Shown here: piece after piece, positions 1 through 11,154 of the stretch | How positions within the stretch are numbered: position 1 is the first letter of the stretch | Layout of the letters: every line of letters begins with the position of its first letter | Assembly (NCBI GenBank): GCA_024663395.1 | Contig: JANFAH010000001.1 | Coordinates: forward strand, 124,001 to 188,000 | Direction: 5' to 3' | DNA: 64,000 nucleotides | DNA from: Pisolithus tinctorius | Taxonomy: Eukaryota; Basidiomycota; Agaricomycetes; Boletales; Pisolithaceae | Notes under the pieces: model-generated | Database searches by the model: none | The model's input: the letters and a program-made list of their open reading frames with translations, nothing else | What the model was told of the DNA's origin: nothing | Translations under genes and position numbers: made by a program

Positions 1-1
1 A

Positions 2-762
2 CATGGTCTACCCTGGTCATTAAACAAGATCAAAACCAACATCCTCCTCAAGGCCACCAAATATCTAGCACCCCCCTCTTCAAAACATCCCCCCCAAGAA
101 CCTTATACCATAGAAGTCATTGAGCAGATATGCATAGTACTTGATCTCAACAACCCCCTGCAGGCAACTGTCTTTGCATGCCTCACCACCATCTTTTTTG
201 CCACTGCCCACACTGGTGAATTCACCATTCCCAACCTCAAAGCCTTCAACCCATCCATCCACATCACCCACTAAAATGTTAGTGTCCAACATGATTATCA
301 AGGTCTGGAAACCACCAACTTCAGGCTGCCACACACCAAAGCATCACTGATAGGTGAAGACATCAACTGGGCTAAGCAAACAAGACCCACAGACCCCCAC
401 TCTGCACTGGAGAAACATTTCGAAGTGAACGACCCCCCCCTGCAGAGCCACTTGTTTGCCTACTGCATCAAGAGCGGCCATTCCCCTCTAACCAGACATA
501 CCTTCTTAAAAACACTGGACATAAACCTCAAAAAGGCTGGCCTCTCCCCCCTCAAAGGGCATGGCATATGCATAGGCTCAACCTTGGAATATCTTCTCAG
601 AAACATGCCTTTTGATGTAGTAAAGGTGAAAGGACATTGGGCCAGCAATGCTTTCCTCATCTACCTATGCTGTCATGCTCAGATCCTTGCCCCTTACATG
701 CAATGCGAACCTAGCCTACACAATGCCTTCCTACACTACACCCTTCCCCCCATGCATGGATG
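2..762 (+). pseudogene. Tyrosine recombinase fragment, Ngaro-like element I
   Basis: C-terminal two thirds of a tyrosine recombinase, the integrase of DIRS/Ngaro retrotransposons. Translation aligns by eye with the copies at 10189-10636 plus 17059-17617 and at 36680-37461. Recognisable blocks are TGEFT, GEDINWAKQ, HGICIG, GHWASNAF and ILAPY. The conserved Arg before TGEFT reads His (CAC) and the Arg of the H-x-x-R box reads Cys (TGC); both are what a CGC codon becomes after CpG deamination. An in-frame TAA near 273 breaks the frame. The 5' part lies outside the window. No reverse transcriptase is present, so this is a relic. Confidence 0.8.
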
Positions 763-1178
763 AATGGTGAGCCTCTCTCCTCCTAACCTCTGGGTATCAG
801 CACACACTGCCTGCATCATTGATCCACACTCCTATCAGCTGGGAATCACAGCTCACACCTACCCAGCAAGGTATCACTGCTGTTCAGGGCCAGCAAGCAC
901 TTCACACTTACCCCCAATCCCCTACCCTCACAATCCTTGCCTCATCCATAGTGCTTCATTCTCACACCACCTTTGTATTTACCTAGACTTAGTAAATACA
1001 AATCTCTTCTGATCTTTCCAGCTGATGGGAGCAACATCCAAAGATATGAAGTGCCAGTGTGGTTGTGACTTAGGTGTGCTTCAGCCATGCTTACATAATC
1101 ACCTTAGAGCATATATAGTGATACATTCCCTTCATTATTCCCTCATAGTTTCACACCTACTGAGGTAGCCTACAGGTT
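763..1178. other. Probable 3' untranslated/terminal part of element I
   Basis: No coding sequence is visible. The stretch is C/CA-rich and directly follows the recombinase stop, where Ngaro elements carry their terminal repeats, but I could not pair it with a second repeat copy. Otherwise I see nothing in it. Confidence 0.35.
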
Positions 1179-1993
1179 TCAATACTTTTCTTCAGTAAGG
1201 TTATTTCTTGGGTAGAAGGGTTTCTTTTCCTTCTCTCCCAACAGTTCATCCACTTTCCTCCATTTGGAGCCAAACTTCTGTCCTTGTTTATACCATTCAT
1301 CAATTTTAGCAGGAGTGGCATCCATCATTTGGATCCTGTTTGTGATGAATGGTTTTAATCCTTGAGAGAAGCACTTGATCAATGTTATGTCTTCTGTAAT
1401 GGTAGAGTTGGCAGCAGCAGTTCAGAAGTCCATAATGTACTGTTCAACAGAGTCCTTTTTCAAGGTCTGGAGTTTGATGATGACAGCAGTAGTGGAGTCA
1501 GTAGGGGTGAAGGATGCTTTGATGCAGTTTTGAAATCTGCAAACAATGCAAAGCCAGGGGGTGTCTATTCCAAAGATGTTTTCTGGAAATCTGCCACCCA
1601 AGAGCAAGCAACTCCTTTCTTCATATAGGACAGGGCATAGATGACCTGTTCAGTATCAGTGTCATATACTTCATTTACCAATAGGTAAGTCTGGACTGTG
1701 AGTAACCAACTCATGGCAGTTCTTCAATCTCCATCAAATTCAGCTGAAGCACCTATCTTCAGTTCTGTTGCTTTAGCAACAGGGTTGGCTGTAGCCTTCA
1801 ATGATGATCTGGACATTGTGGTTTGTGGTGGGAGTGTGGGTGCAGGGATGGGTACTGGTGGGATGGTAGTCCAAAGCAAAGCAAGGGACTTGGAGAAGAG
1901 ATTTGAGAGGATACTGGAGGTAAAGCCTCTACCTGGATTTTCTGGTTCATTGGAGGAGGTGTCTGTGACAATGCTCTCCTGTTCATCTTCCAA
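1179..1993 (-). pseudogene. Ty3-type gag (capsid) remnant H
   Basis: Reading on the minus strand gives a capsid-like order: a Pro/Thr-rich start, FDGD, then a tryptophan block (TAMSWLLTVQTYLLVN), SYMKKGVACSW, PTDSTTAVIIKLQTLKK, CFSQGLKPFI and PAKIDEWYKQGQKF. This is the order of blocks in retrotransposon gag (capsid) domains. The frame is broken by TGA after FDGD and by frameshifts around 1430-1610. No protease, RT or LTR was found next to it, so this is an isolated gag fragment unlike the gags of A, C and E. Confidence 0.7.
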
Positions 1994-2244
1994 GGAAGAT
2001 TCTTAAGTCAAAGCATAGGTTGGGCTTGGTTACAGTATGTGGTTTCTACTGAGCAAACAGCTGCAGTAACCTTTGAAGATGTCAAAGGATTTAGGCAATG
2101 CTAAGTATCCTGGTTGGGGATTTGAGAGTGAAGTTCTGAGGGTCACTGTGTATCATTGAGCAGCTCAAGTCTGGGTTTCCAGGACTTGAGTCAATGTCCT
2201 AAACACTACAAGAGAAACAGACTATGAGCCATCCACATGTACAT

Positions 2245-3967
2245 AGGTAGTGATTCTAGTATGTAGGAGGTATGATGAGTAATAGAATATTGTCTTTGCA
2301 TGAGTGGCTGTGTTACTGTGCTCCTCATTTTTCCCTTCCTTCACCAGTTCCCAGCCCACAGCATGGGCCTCTCACCATTCAGTTTTCATTTTCCATCACT
2401 GCTCCTTAGTTCTCCAACTAACTGTTGCTCCTTTTCTGAGAATCCTTTCTCCATCAACCTTCCAGATTGTGGGCAATCCCAGCCTTTTTCAATGCCACAA
2501 GCATGGACCAACAGCTCCAGCAGCCACAGCATCCTGACTTCACCCTACTGGCCTTTGTTATGCTTGACTGAAGTCAAGATGTAGGTTGAGCTCAGTTGCA
2601 GACTATTGGTTTCTACCTAGCAAATGGCTGAGGTAACCTTTGTGAATGACAAAGGATTTTGACAATGCTGGTAAGAGTGGTCCTGGGGTTAGGGACACTG
2701 AGGGTGAAGTTCTGAGTGAGAACACTGCATATGATTGAGCAGCTCAAGTCTGGAGTTCCAGGACTTGAGCCAGCAAGCTAAATATAGAGAAAAGGGTGCT
2801 GTAGGCAACCTCAGTAGTGAACAATCTACTGTTATATTAGATATACCTGTAGGCAACTACAGGGAATCAGCAAGTAGAATACTGCTAAAGAATGGTAATC
2901 TTACCCTCAATAGTGATACTGAGGGAACAGTGTAATGACTGTGCAGTAAGTGCGCTCTAATGGCTTATGTAGCAACCGAACATTGCACCAAAGTAAGCAG
3001 AACACAGGGGAGAATATATCTCCAACACTAAATACTACAGGGAAGTGGACCATGAGGTGTCTGCATGTTCTAAGTAAAATATGCTATTGGTTGAACAGTA
3101 ATGCCACATGTTCATAATGAGGGACAAGAGAGTAATGCTACTGGTGGAAGTAAGAGGCCATCAGATTAGAGAGAAGACAGCCAGAAAAGGAAAAGTAGTC
3201 CAACAGAAGTGAAATGAGGCATACAGCAGGTGAAACAGAGGTGAAACACAACAGCTTTCCAGGGCATAGTGGACCTAGTCATGGCAGGAGAAAACCAGTC
3301 ATGAGAGGAGGCCATTGAAACCTCAGGGCAATGCTGGGACCAGGACAACCCACCAGGAGAACACCAACAAAGGGGCCAGCCCCCTCAAGAAGGGGAACAT
3401 GAACCCCTGCTCACAGACCCCCTGCATCTCCCAGCCCCACCACCAGCTGCAGGGCCTGAATTCCTCCCTCAATGAGCCCTGGAAACCACCCCCCTGCTTT
3501 CAACCCAGATGCCATGGTGTTGTCAAACCTCCCAACACATCCAGCTGAATATGCCCTCAAGAAACTAGAGGCATTCAAATTCATGTACTGTGCATGTGGT
3601 ATTTCACTAAGGAAGGGCTACAAGAAGCAGCACAAATGGTGAGGTGCCTAGAAGAAAATGACACCCAGGCCAGCAAAGGCAACATCATGCTACACACAAC
3701 CACCTCCCTAACTGCCTCCAAGAATGTGAGACCAGACCATGGCTTAATGTTGGCAGAATACGTGTACACCAAAAACCACTTTCTGACTTGCATCAAGAAT
3801 GCAGGGTGGGGCAACCAGTTAGTAGACACTTTCAATTGGTTCTTCCACAGGATAGACAACCATTGGCTTTGAAATCAAGGTGACTGCTGTCACACACCAA
3901 AGGCACTTGGTGACACAATCATGGATATTGCTGATGAATGGAGATGAAAGACTAGAGCCCTACTGTG
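2245..3967 (+). mobile_element. Ngaro-like element D, 5' part
   Basis: Begins with the same terminal sequence (GTAGTGATTCTAGTATG) that opens element B at 6294 and recurs at 17861. About 1 kb of non-coding sequence follows, then a gag-like region. It is cut at 3967 by Ty3 element A, whose 5-bp flanks are CTGTG (3963-3967) and ATGTG (22369-22373), a one-mismatch target duplication. D should resume at 22369, but only about 140 bp is seen there before another insertion. RT, RNase H and recombinase of D are not in the window. Confidence 0.65.
3169..3967 (+). pseudogene. Ngaro-like gag, element D
   Basis: Homologous to the gag of element B at 6551-7228. Shared blocks are QGIVDLVMAG (QGIVKLVMAR in B), WYFTKEGLQEAAQMVRCLEE, KNHFLTCIKNAGWG and QLVDTFNWFFHRIDN. 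The N-terminal half has several stops and a frame change. The best preserved part is 3594-3872, a 92-residue open stretch. It presumably formed the capsid-like protein of the element; no function remains likely. The gene is truncated by the LTR of element A. Confidence 0.7.
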
Positions 3968-4353
3968 TGTAATGACCAGTAGACTTTTCACTTCCATGTT
4001 CCCTAGTTGCCTATATATATCCACCCTCTGGTTAGGGTTACACTTTAGGGATGCTTAGTCATCTCAGACTTTTCCTTTCGCTTACATGATACTTAGTAAG
4101 GCTGTGACTCACTGACACCTTGTGTTTGCACTCAACCAATAGCATAGTTTTCTCTTTTGTGTACTTCATTCTTGAACATTCTCTTGTGGCAGTACATACA
4201 AACAGTAAGGCAATATATAAGTCCCATTGTTTGTCACAGCCAGACTCTCTAATCTAGCTTGTTTTGAGCTTGTCCCTCAATCAATGGGTTCCACTCCCAC
4301 TGCTCTCTGGTTTGAAGTGATAGCTGAGAAGACATTCATCTTTGGTTGCTTCA
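3968..4353 (+). repeat. 5' LTR of Ty3 element A
   Basis: 386 bp, TG...CA ends. TATA-like ATATATAAG at about 4213. The predicted transcript start lies about 30-38 nt downstream, at the block AATCTAGCTTG (4251-4261), which matches the complement of the primer site with one mismatch. Differs from the 3' LTR at many places where one copy has CA and the other TG, implying an ancestral CG. Confidence 0.9.
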
Positions 4354-4366
4354 CTCAAACTAGATT
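4354..4366 (+). promoter_or_regulatory. Self-complementary primer-binding site of element A
   Basis: CTCAAACTAGATT follows the LTR directly. Its reverse complement begins AATCTAGTTTG, which occurs perfectly in the 3' LTR at 22266-22276, just downstream of the TATA box. This is the arrangement of Tf1/sushi-type self-priming elements, in which the 5' end of the genomic RNA folds back to prime reverse transcription. I see no match here to the usual initiator-Met tRNA primer site. Confidence 0.65.
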
Positions 4367-5116
4367 CCAACTTCTCCCCTAACCCTTCATACCCAGCACT
4401 GAGGGTTAATGGCAGTATGATACTCATAGTGGGCAGTTCCACCTGTAGATTCTTTTTGCCTCCATCAGTGTGACTGAGAGCACCCAAGCAATGGAGCCAG
4501 TTGGGCAAACATCTTAGGGAGTTTTACTCTACATATATACACCATCCTGAGGTCAAGCTTGGTGTATGCAGGGCAATGCTTGATCAAGAGGGCCCACAAG
4601 GTCCAGAGTGGCTGAGCCATACATAGTTGTAGTTCCTGCATGGCAGTGGAGGTAGACCAGTAGTCAATGTTCTTGCACCCACCATAGTTTGCCTAGTGTG
4701 CCAGGCTGGTCCTTCCCTATTTCTAGGAGGTTGATCAGGTGCACAACAGCAAACAAACTATGTGTTTAGTGGTCTTGAACACCATCAGTGAGTATTACAC
4801 CTACAATACTCCTAGTTTACCACCATTCCCACCATCAAGAAGGAAGAGGTTGAGCTTCATCTCCCTCTTAGATTCCTCCCTTACAAAAGGGAACTCTCTA
4901 CCCTGTGCCTTTCATGCTCCTTGTCCCTGCTCACTGCGCTCCCCCTTCCCCCTCTTGAGCTTTTCCATGAGGTAACTCCAGAGCTCATTTACCCTTCCCC
5001 CTTCCCCTCTCCCAAGCTGAACAAACTTGGGTTCATCTTTAACACTCCCTATAACCTTTGGAATCACCATTCCATTCACTGCCCCCTTCATCGCCCAGTC
5101 CTACTAACTAGCAGAA
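4367..5116 (+). other. Long gag leader of element A
   Basis: About 750 nt between primer site and gag ATG without a convincing ORF. It is strongly conserved with the leader of C (15887-16638 on the minus strand), for example around 4495-4640, and has nearly the same length, so it is a fixed part of the element. Role unknown: packaging signal or untranslated leader are possible. Confidence 0.6.
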
Positions 5117-6111
5117 ATGGACCCCAACCAGCCCCAGCCCCTGCCTGTTGATTATGCTATGGTACAAGCGATGGCGGCAGCAATGGCACAAGCCATGCAG
5201 CAGTACATGCCCACACCAGCTGCAGTGCAAACAAACAACTTCAACCCCACAAAGAGAGGTGTTGCCAAGCCCAGAACTTTTGATGGTTCTGTGACTAAAT
5301 ATGAAGAGTGGGTCATCAAGATGAGGGCCTTCTGTAAAGCAGCTGTCCACTGCTATACAAGTCAGGACTGCATGGCATTCTGGACCCACATGACCAGTCT
5401 GATTGCTGGCAACTATGCTTGGGCCAAGTTGGATTTCCACTTGGCAAATGGAAACTGGCTGACCATCAATGAGGTGGTGGCTGATCTCAACTCCCACTTC
5501 TGGCCCATGAACAATGGGGATTGGGCCTGGAAGAAAATGCAAAAGGCGAGGCAAGGACAGTCTCAAATGGACACCTTCTTGGCAGAGTTCAACAGTTGGA
5601 AGCTTATGGCAAGTGCTTCTGACAACTTGGCTATCCTGTGCCTCAAACAGGCAATAAACCCCAAGGTGCTCCACCTCATGCATCATTTGGGGAAAAGAAA
5701 AGATATGTACAAGGAGTACATAACAGAGCTCTGGTTGGTGGCTGGAAACTTTGAAAACCACCAGTACATGACAGCCTCCTCTTCAAGGGTATGGCCTCAG
5801 AACCAACCCTGTGGCTTCTCGCCACTGGAACTCAGCCTGGAGCTGGTGCTCCCATGGACATAGGCACTGTTCCATGGCAAGGAAAGGGGAAGGGACCCCC
5901 TAAGGACAAGTCCCATATAACCTGTTTTGGATGCAGCCTGAAGGGCCACTACCACAGCAAGTGCCCTAAACAGGCACAACCACAAGGATGCCCCATCAGG
6001 GCTGTAAGTACTGACACTGGACCCAACCCCTGTCTAAAGGCCATGGAGGGGATGAGCTTCAAACAAATTGTCACTCATAAACACCAGTTAAAAGGATTGG
6101 GGCTGCAGTGA
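5117..6111 (+). pseudogene. Gag polyprotein of element A
   Basis: Capsid/nucleocapsid protein of a Ty3 chromovirus. Residues 1-40 are Met/Ala/Gln-rich (MVQAMAAAMAQAMQQY); the capsid core follows, with KYEEWVIKMRAFCK, the AKLDFHLANG block, and RQGQSQMDTFLAEFNSWK. A one-base deletion near 5822 shifts the frame. The continuation carries the QPGAGAPMDIG linker and a classic CCHC zinc knuckle (CFGCSLKGHYHSKC). The ATG at 5117 matches the start of the C copy. Pol follows in the -1 frame, overlapping the gag stop. Confidence 0.85.
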
Positions 6112-6293
6112 AATTGGGTCTGGCAGACTCTAGCATATGGACATTTGTTCCTTCTTCTTCTTCTTCTACTTATGGATTTCATTCTACATATGGACTTAAA
6201 AATATAAAAGAAAATACAAAAATAGAAATTAAAAATAGTGTACCAGTAGTTTCTTTCAATCATTTCTCCTTTCTCGACATGGAAGAACCACAG
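6108..6293 (+). pseudogene. Pol N-terminus of element A (up to insertion B)
   Basis: Opens with KLGLADSS and a Ser-rich stretch, matching pol of C (14894 downward on the minus strand). It runs to FSFLDMEEPQ, where B interrupts it; the frame resumes at 18285. It overlaps the gag stop in the -1 frame, so pol would be made by -1 frameshifting or reinitiation. The conserved role of this pre-protease spacer is unknown. Confidence 0.75.
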
Positions 6294-6450
6294 GTAGTGA
6301 TTCTAGTATGTAGGAGGCATGACCAGTAATAGAATTTTGTCTTTGTGCAAGTGGCTGTGCTGCGACATGCTTTGTCTTTTCCTTCCTCCACTGTCATCAG
6401 CACTCAGCCCCCAGCATGGGCCCCACTTCATTCTTTTTTCACCAACTGAA
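6294..6450 (+). repeat. Split direct repeat A1 of element B
   Basis: Starts GTAGTGATTCTAGTATG and matches A2 at 17861-18015 over about 155 bp, through the C/T-rich block ending near TCTTTTTTCACC. The same sequence opens element D at 2245. Confidence 0.8.
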
Positions 6451-6550
6451 GTCACTCCTTTTCAGGATACCACCAACCTATCCACAACCCCCTCCATTGA
6501 TCAGAATCTCCTTTCCTGTGCCCAGAGCAAGTGCACCTGGAGCTGTGAGC

Positions 6551-7228
6551 ATGGAAGACAACCAGCCCCCAAGACAAGATTGACCCAATTTTGCCCTCCC
6601 AGCCTTACAAGGCATAGTCAAACTTGTAATGGCCAGGGGAAACTTTACCAGAGAACAAGCCATTGAAGTGCTGGAGCAATGGTGGGAGCGAAACAATGCT
6701 CAAGGCCAGGACCAATAGGGCAGACAGCCACACCAGGGAGATGTGCATGCACCCCCACCCAAAGAACCCCCATGTCCCCCAGTCCAACCCCCAGCAGCCA
6801 GCAATGAGCAACCCCCCCAACAAATGACTGACCCAACCCCACCCACTTTTGACCCTGATGCAATAGTCTCTGCCAACCTCCTGACATGACCCACAGAGTA
6901 CACCATCAAGAAAATAGAGGCATTCAAGTTCATCCATATGTGGTACTTCACCAGGGAGGGACTACAAGATGCAGCGCAGACTGTCAGATGTCTAGAAGAA
7001 AACAACACCCTAACGATCACCCAGGCCACTGAAGGGAACGTCACCTTGTGCTCAGCTAACTCCCTTACCACATCAAAGAATGCCAGACCAGACCACAGCC
7101 TCACATTCACCAACCATATGTATGCAAAGAACCATTTCCTGACATGCATCAAGAATGCTGGGTGGGGTCACCAACTGGTGGACACATTCAACTGGTTCTT
7201 CCACAGAATTGACAACCACCATTTGTGA
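6551..7228 (+). pseudogene. Gag of Ngaro-like element B
   Basis: One frame of 225 codons from ATG 6551 to TGA 7226, broken by TGA at 6581, TAG at 6716 and TGA at 6887. Blocks: QGIVKLVMARGNFTREQAIE, a Pro/Gln-rich linker (about residues 60-110), EYTIKKIEAFKFIHMWYFT, then KNHFLTCIKNAGWG and HQLVDTFNWFFHRIDN. The same protein occurs in D. A structural, capsid-like role is inferred only from its position before the zinc-cluster and RT; no database family is claimed. Confidence 0.65.
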
Positions 7229-7858
7229 GACCACAGCAACTGAGGAGAACACACTCTCCTTCACTATGCTTCGAAAGTAAGGTAGGACTGGCATGACAAA
7301 TCAGCACAAAACCAGGCATACAACATCAGAGTCATAAATGAAGACCTTCTCATGGACATCAGCTGAGAGCTGGACACCAAAGATGTCCAGTTGGGACTGG
7401 ATCAGGTCAGTACACACCTCAAAACTGCACACATCAACAAACACTGATGTTTCCCCCTCTCCCCCTACTGTTTCCCCCCCACTGGGCACACACACAAACT
7501 CTTGCTAAACAACACTGCTGCTGCCCTTGGGCCCTGCTGCCATACACACACACACACCTACCATGCTACTACATACACCCCCACCACACTGCTACCCTGC
7601 ACAACATACATGCCATGTCACTGACACCAAAATTAATTCAACAAAGCTACAAAGCAGTTGCTACTCCTGTCCTGAGCCCTTTGAAAGAGGAAGACAAACA
7701 ACATGCTTCCAGAGGCAAAGGTCCTCCCACTCCTCATCCCCCAGATATGGCCAGGGTCAGAGACCCAGGCAATGCCACCAAAGATCACAGTCATGATGCC
7801 CAAGGTCACACTCCCCCAAGGACAATCCAGATCCCCTAGATGAACCCTGAGCAGGGAC

Positions 7859-8149
7859 AGGAGACCCTGCTGTGATTTTCACACCAAGAACCACATCATT
7901 TGCCCAAAATGCCTCGGATGGCACAAGGAGCAACCCTTTTGCAATGAACCCATGCACTGGGACAAGATGACAGCAGCCTACTGCACCTGGAACCAGCAGG
8001 GGCACCCCATCAACAAGAGCGGATGGACCCTATGCTGGGACTTCCAGTGCCCCAAGGGATGCATCAGCAAGATGCACTGCCACAAGTGCTTGGGATGTGG
8101 TGACACCAAGCACAGTGCACAGGACTGCACACACTGCCAACCTGCTTGA
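7859..8149 (+). pseudogene. Cys/His-rich nucleic-acid-binding region of element B
   Basis: An open stretch of about 96 codons ending in TGA with at least fourteen cysteines. The end reads CLGCGDTKHSAQDC, a C-x2-C-x4-H-x4-C zinc knuckle; further CxxC pairs (CPKC, CHKC) precede it. It lies between gag and RT and probably formed the nucleocapsid part. Bases 7229-7858 hold no clear ORF and are presumably decayed gag-linker sequence, rich in Pro/His/Thr codons. Confidence 0.6.
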
Positions 8150-8302
8150 AGAATGGCAGCATGGAAATGCTTGCACCCCATACCACCTGCAAGCTTGGAA
8201 AACTCTTTTAACCTGCTACAACCTCTCTTCGAAATACCCATCCCTAGTACACCAATTAATATATGGCTTCCACATCCATGTACCAAACATACCCCATACA
8301 TT

Positions 8303-9888
8303 CACCCCACCCAACAACCATCCATAGACCAATACCAACCTGCCTTCCAAGAGATAGTCAACAAAGAATTTGCCAAAGGACACTACCTAGGACCCTTCCC
8401 CCCTCAGCTACTTGAACAGTACATAGGCCCCTTCCAGTCCTCCCCCTTGAGTATCATACCAAAACCTGGAAAGCTGGGAAGTATTGCCTAATACAGAACT
8501 TATCATACCCCACTGTAACTAAACATGGCACTGCTACCTCAATCAACTCACAGGTTGACTCCTTGCTGTTCCACTGCACTTGGGGAACATTCCTTACAAC
8601 TTGTGCCTTAGTCTCATCACTCCCCCCAGGATGCCAAGGAGCAACCCAAGACATAGCAGAAGCTTACAGAACAATTCCCATACACCCTTCACAATGGCCA
8701 GGTTTAGTAGTGTGCCTCAAAAGTTACCAGCCAACCTCTGTGGTAGACACTGCTCTGTGCTTCGGATATGGGCCCTCAGCAGGCATCTATGGAGGTGTCA
8801 GAGATGCAGGGCTGGACATCATGAGAGCCACCAGAATAGGCCCAGTCATCGCTTGGGTTGACAATCACCTTTTCATATGGCTCCTCAAATCCAAGATAAG
8901 CAAATACAACATCACCAGGAAACAGACAGCTGAGCTAATTGCACAAGATGGGAGCATGAGGATAGATGGGGGTCAACTCTGGTACAGGGGCACATGCCTG
9001 GCTGATGGAAGCTATGAGGAGCTTGCAGAAAATTGCGTCTCCCCACTACAGATTTTCGAGGAAGCCTATGATGCTCCATTGCCCAGAAGCCTGCACGCTT
9101 ATTCATTCAATGACATCAATGGGATTGCCAACCAACTTGGCATTCCTTGGGAACTCTCTAAGGATGCACCTTTCTCTCACTCACCAGTATTCATGGGCTT
9201 CACCTGGGATCTAGAAAACAAAACTGTAGGGCTTACTGATAACAAAAGGGATAAATACATGGCATCCCTAGATGAATGGTCTCATAGAAAGACACACAAC
9301 CTAGAGGAAGTCCAGAAACTCCATGGCCAGCTCTTGCATGCAGCACTTGTGATACCAGGAGGAAACACTTACCTAACATCACTACAAACCATGCTAACTA
9401 TTTTCGGTGACAGGCCTTTCATTCCCCACATGCAACCATGAAGCCTGCAATGTGAACTACTCTGGTGGTGAATAGCCCTTCAAACATTGCCTCCCATCCC
9501 CATCCCCATCCACTGCACTGCCATAGACCTACGAGCCTTCTCAGATGCCAGCTCCAGCATCAGCCTGGCGATCACCATTGGAGAGAGATGGAGGGCCTGG
9601 AAGCTACACCTGGAGTGGAAAAGAGATGAGAGAGACATTGGCTGGGCCAAGAGCATTGCTTTTGAACTCCTCATATGCTACCTTCTCCCCATCTGTCCCT
9701 CCCCTGAACCTCTACAGGTGTTCAGAGATAATGACAGAGTCATCAAGGCCTGGAGGAAAGGTAGGAGCAACAACAGGCCTACAAACAAGACCTTCCAAAG
9801 GATTCATGTGCTCCTCACCTCTCCCCCATGCAGAGTCTTCGAAGACTACATCCTGAGTGAATCCAACCCAGCAGATGGTCCATCCTAA
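8303..9888 (+). pseudogene. Reverse transcriptase-RNase H of Ngaro-like element B
   Basis: RT and RNase H in one frame from about 8475 to 9888, interrupted by TGA at 9439 and again about 40 nt on; an upstream piece (SPLSIIPKPGKLG) is shifted by one base near 8475. RT motif A is QDIAEAYRTIPIHPSQWP and motif B-like is GYGPSAGIYGGVRDAG. Motif C reads WVDNH where VDDH is expected: GAC-GAT to GAC-AAT is a CpG change and removes a metal-binding Asp. RNase H shows FSDASSS, an acidic FELL helix, a DNDRVIKAWRKGRS block and NPAD, typical of the DIRS/Ngaro type. Bases 9889-10188 are a non-conserved linker. Confidence 0.85.
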
Positions 9889-10188
9889 GGCATCTATCCC
9901 CCTGCCCAACTTGCACTACCCCCCATCCAGATCCCAGCCCCCATCACACATCTCATTTTCGATTTCGATGACCCACACACCAGGCACTTCCCAATCCAAC
10001 ATCAACTTCAATAATATCCCAACCACAATGCTCACTCAGCAACTGAGCTCCCACCCAAAGCTCACTACCATCCTCCCATACCTGACAAACCTGACACCAA
10101 GACCATCAGAGCTCCACCCAGCATGCCCAGCCAAGGACAGACTAGAGCAATGGCAACCACACCCCAGTGTAGTATGATCACTGAACAT

Positions 10189-10636
10189 CCCACCAGACTC
10201 AGGGACAGAGTGTGAGAGGTCACACTCAGAGGCTGGAATGAAAGCACCAGAGCATCCTATGGAGCAGGCCTACTTGTATACCATGTTTTTTGTGATAGCA
10301 GAAACATTATGGAAGAGGAGCAGGTGCCTGCAGACACAAACTTAATATCAAATTTCATATCCTCCCTGGCCAGGTCATACTTGGGAAAGACCATACAAGG
10401 CTACATCTACAGCATGCATGCATGGCACACCCTCAATGGGCTACCATGGATACTTCATGAAGACCAGATAGCGACTATGCTCAAAGGGGCCTCCAAGATC
10501 ACACCCCCCTCCTCCAAGCAAAACTTTGCAAGCCAATCACAGCACAGATGATCTGTGACATCCACAATCTCATGCTGAAAGATGACCCTCTAGATGTAGC
10601 CATATTCACATGTCTAACCATCACCTTCTACACAGC
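10189..10636 (+). pseudogene. Tyrosine recombinase of element B, N-terminal part
   Basis: N-terminal SAM-like (core-binding) domain: GWNESTRASYGAGLLVYHVF, then the FISSLARSYLGKTIQGYI helix and MHAWHTLNGLPW, followed in another frame by DPLDVAIFTCLT. The gene is cut at FYTA by element C and resumes at 17059 with ARVGEF. The flanking ACAGC (10632-10636) is the left copy of C's target duplication. Confidence 0.8.
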
Positions 10637-11038
10637 TGAAGCAACCAGAGATGAAGGTCTTCACAGCTATCACTTCAAACCAGAGAGACTTGGGAGTGGA
10701 ACCTGTTGATTGAGGACAAGCTCAAAATGAACTAGATTAGAGAAACTGGCTATGACACATGATGGGACTTATATACTGCCTTACTGTTTGTATGTACTGC
10801 CACGAGAGAATGTTCTGGAAAGAAGTAAACAAAAGAGAGAACTACACTATTGGACAAATGCAAACATGCATTAGTAATGAGGCACAGCCTTACTAAGTAC
10901 CATGTAAGCATGAAAAGGTAAACAAAAAGGGAAAAGTCTGAGATGACTAAGCATCCCTAAAGTGTAACCCTAACCAGAGGGTCAATATATATGGGCAACT
11001 AGGAAACATGGAAAGTGAAAAGTCTACCAGTCATTACA
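10637..11038 (-). repeat. 3' LTR of element C
   Basis: 402 bp. Minus-strand start TGTAATGACTGG at 11038; end GGTTGCTTCA at 10637. Preceded, in element orientation, by the purine tract AGGAGGGGATAG (11039-11050 on the plus strand as its complement), the plus-strand primer. Confidence 0.9.
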
Positions 11039-11154
11039 CTATCCCCTCCTAAGGCTCAACTTCCAGGTGAGACCAAATAGGATGAATGGTAGTAAATGGT
11101 TCTGGCACAGGTGTGAACAAGCTGTCAAAGCTTTCTGACAAGAGGAGAGATAAT

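Noticed and set aside
5108..5761. 217-codon minus-strand ORF
   Set aside because: Antisense of the gag of element A, which has clear capsid and zinc-knuckle homologues in the same family; a shadow frame.
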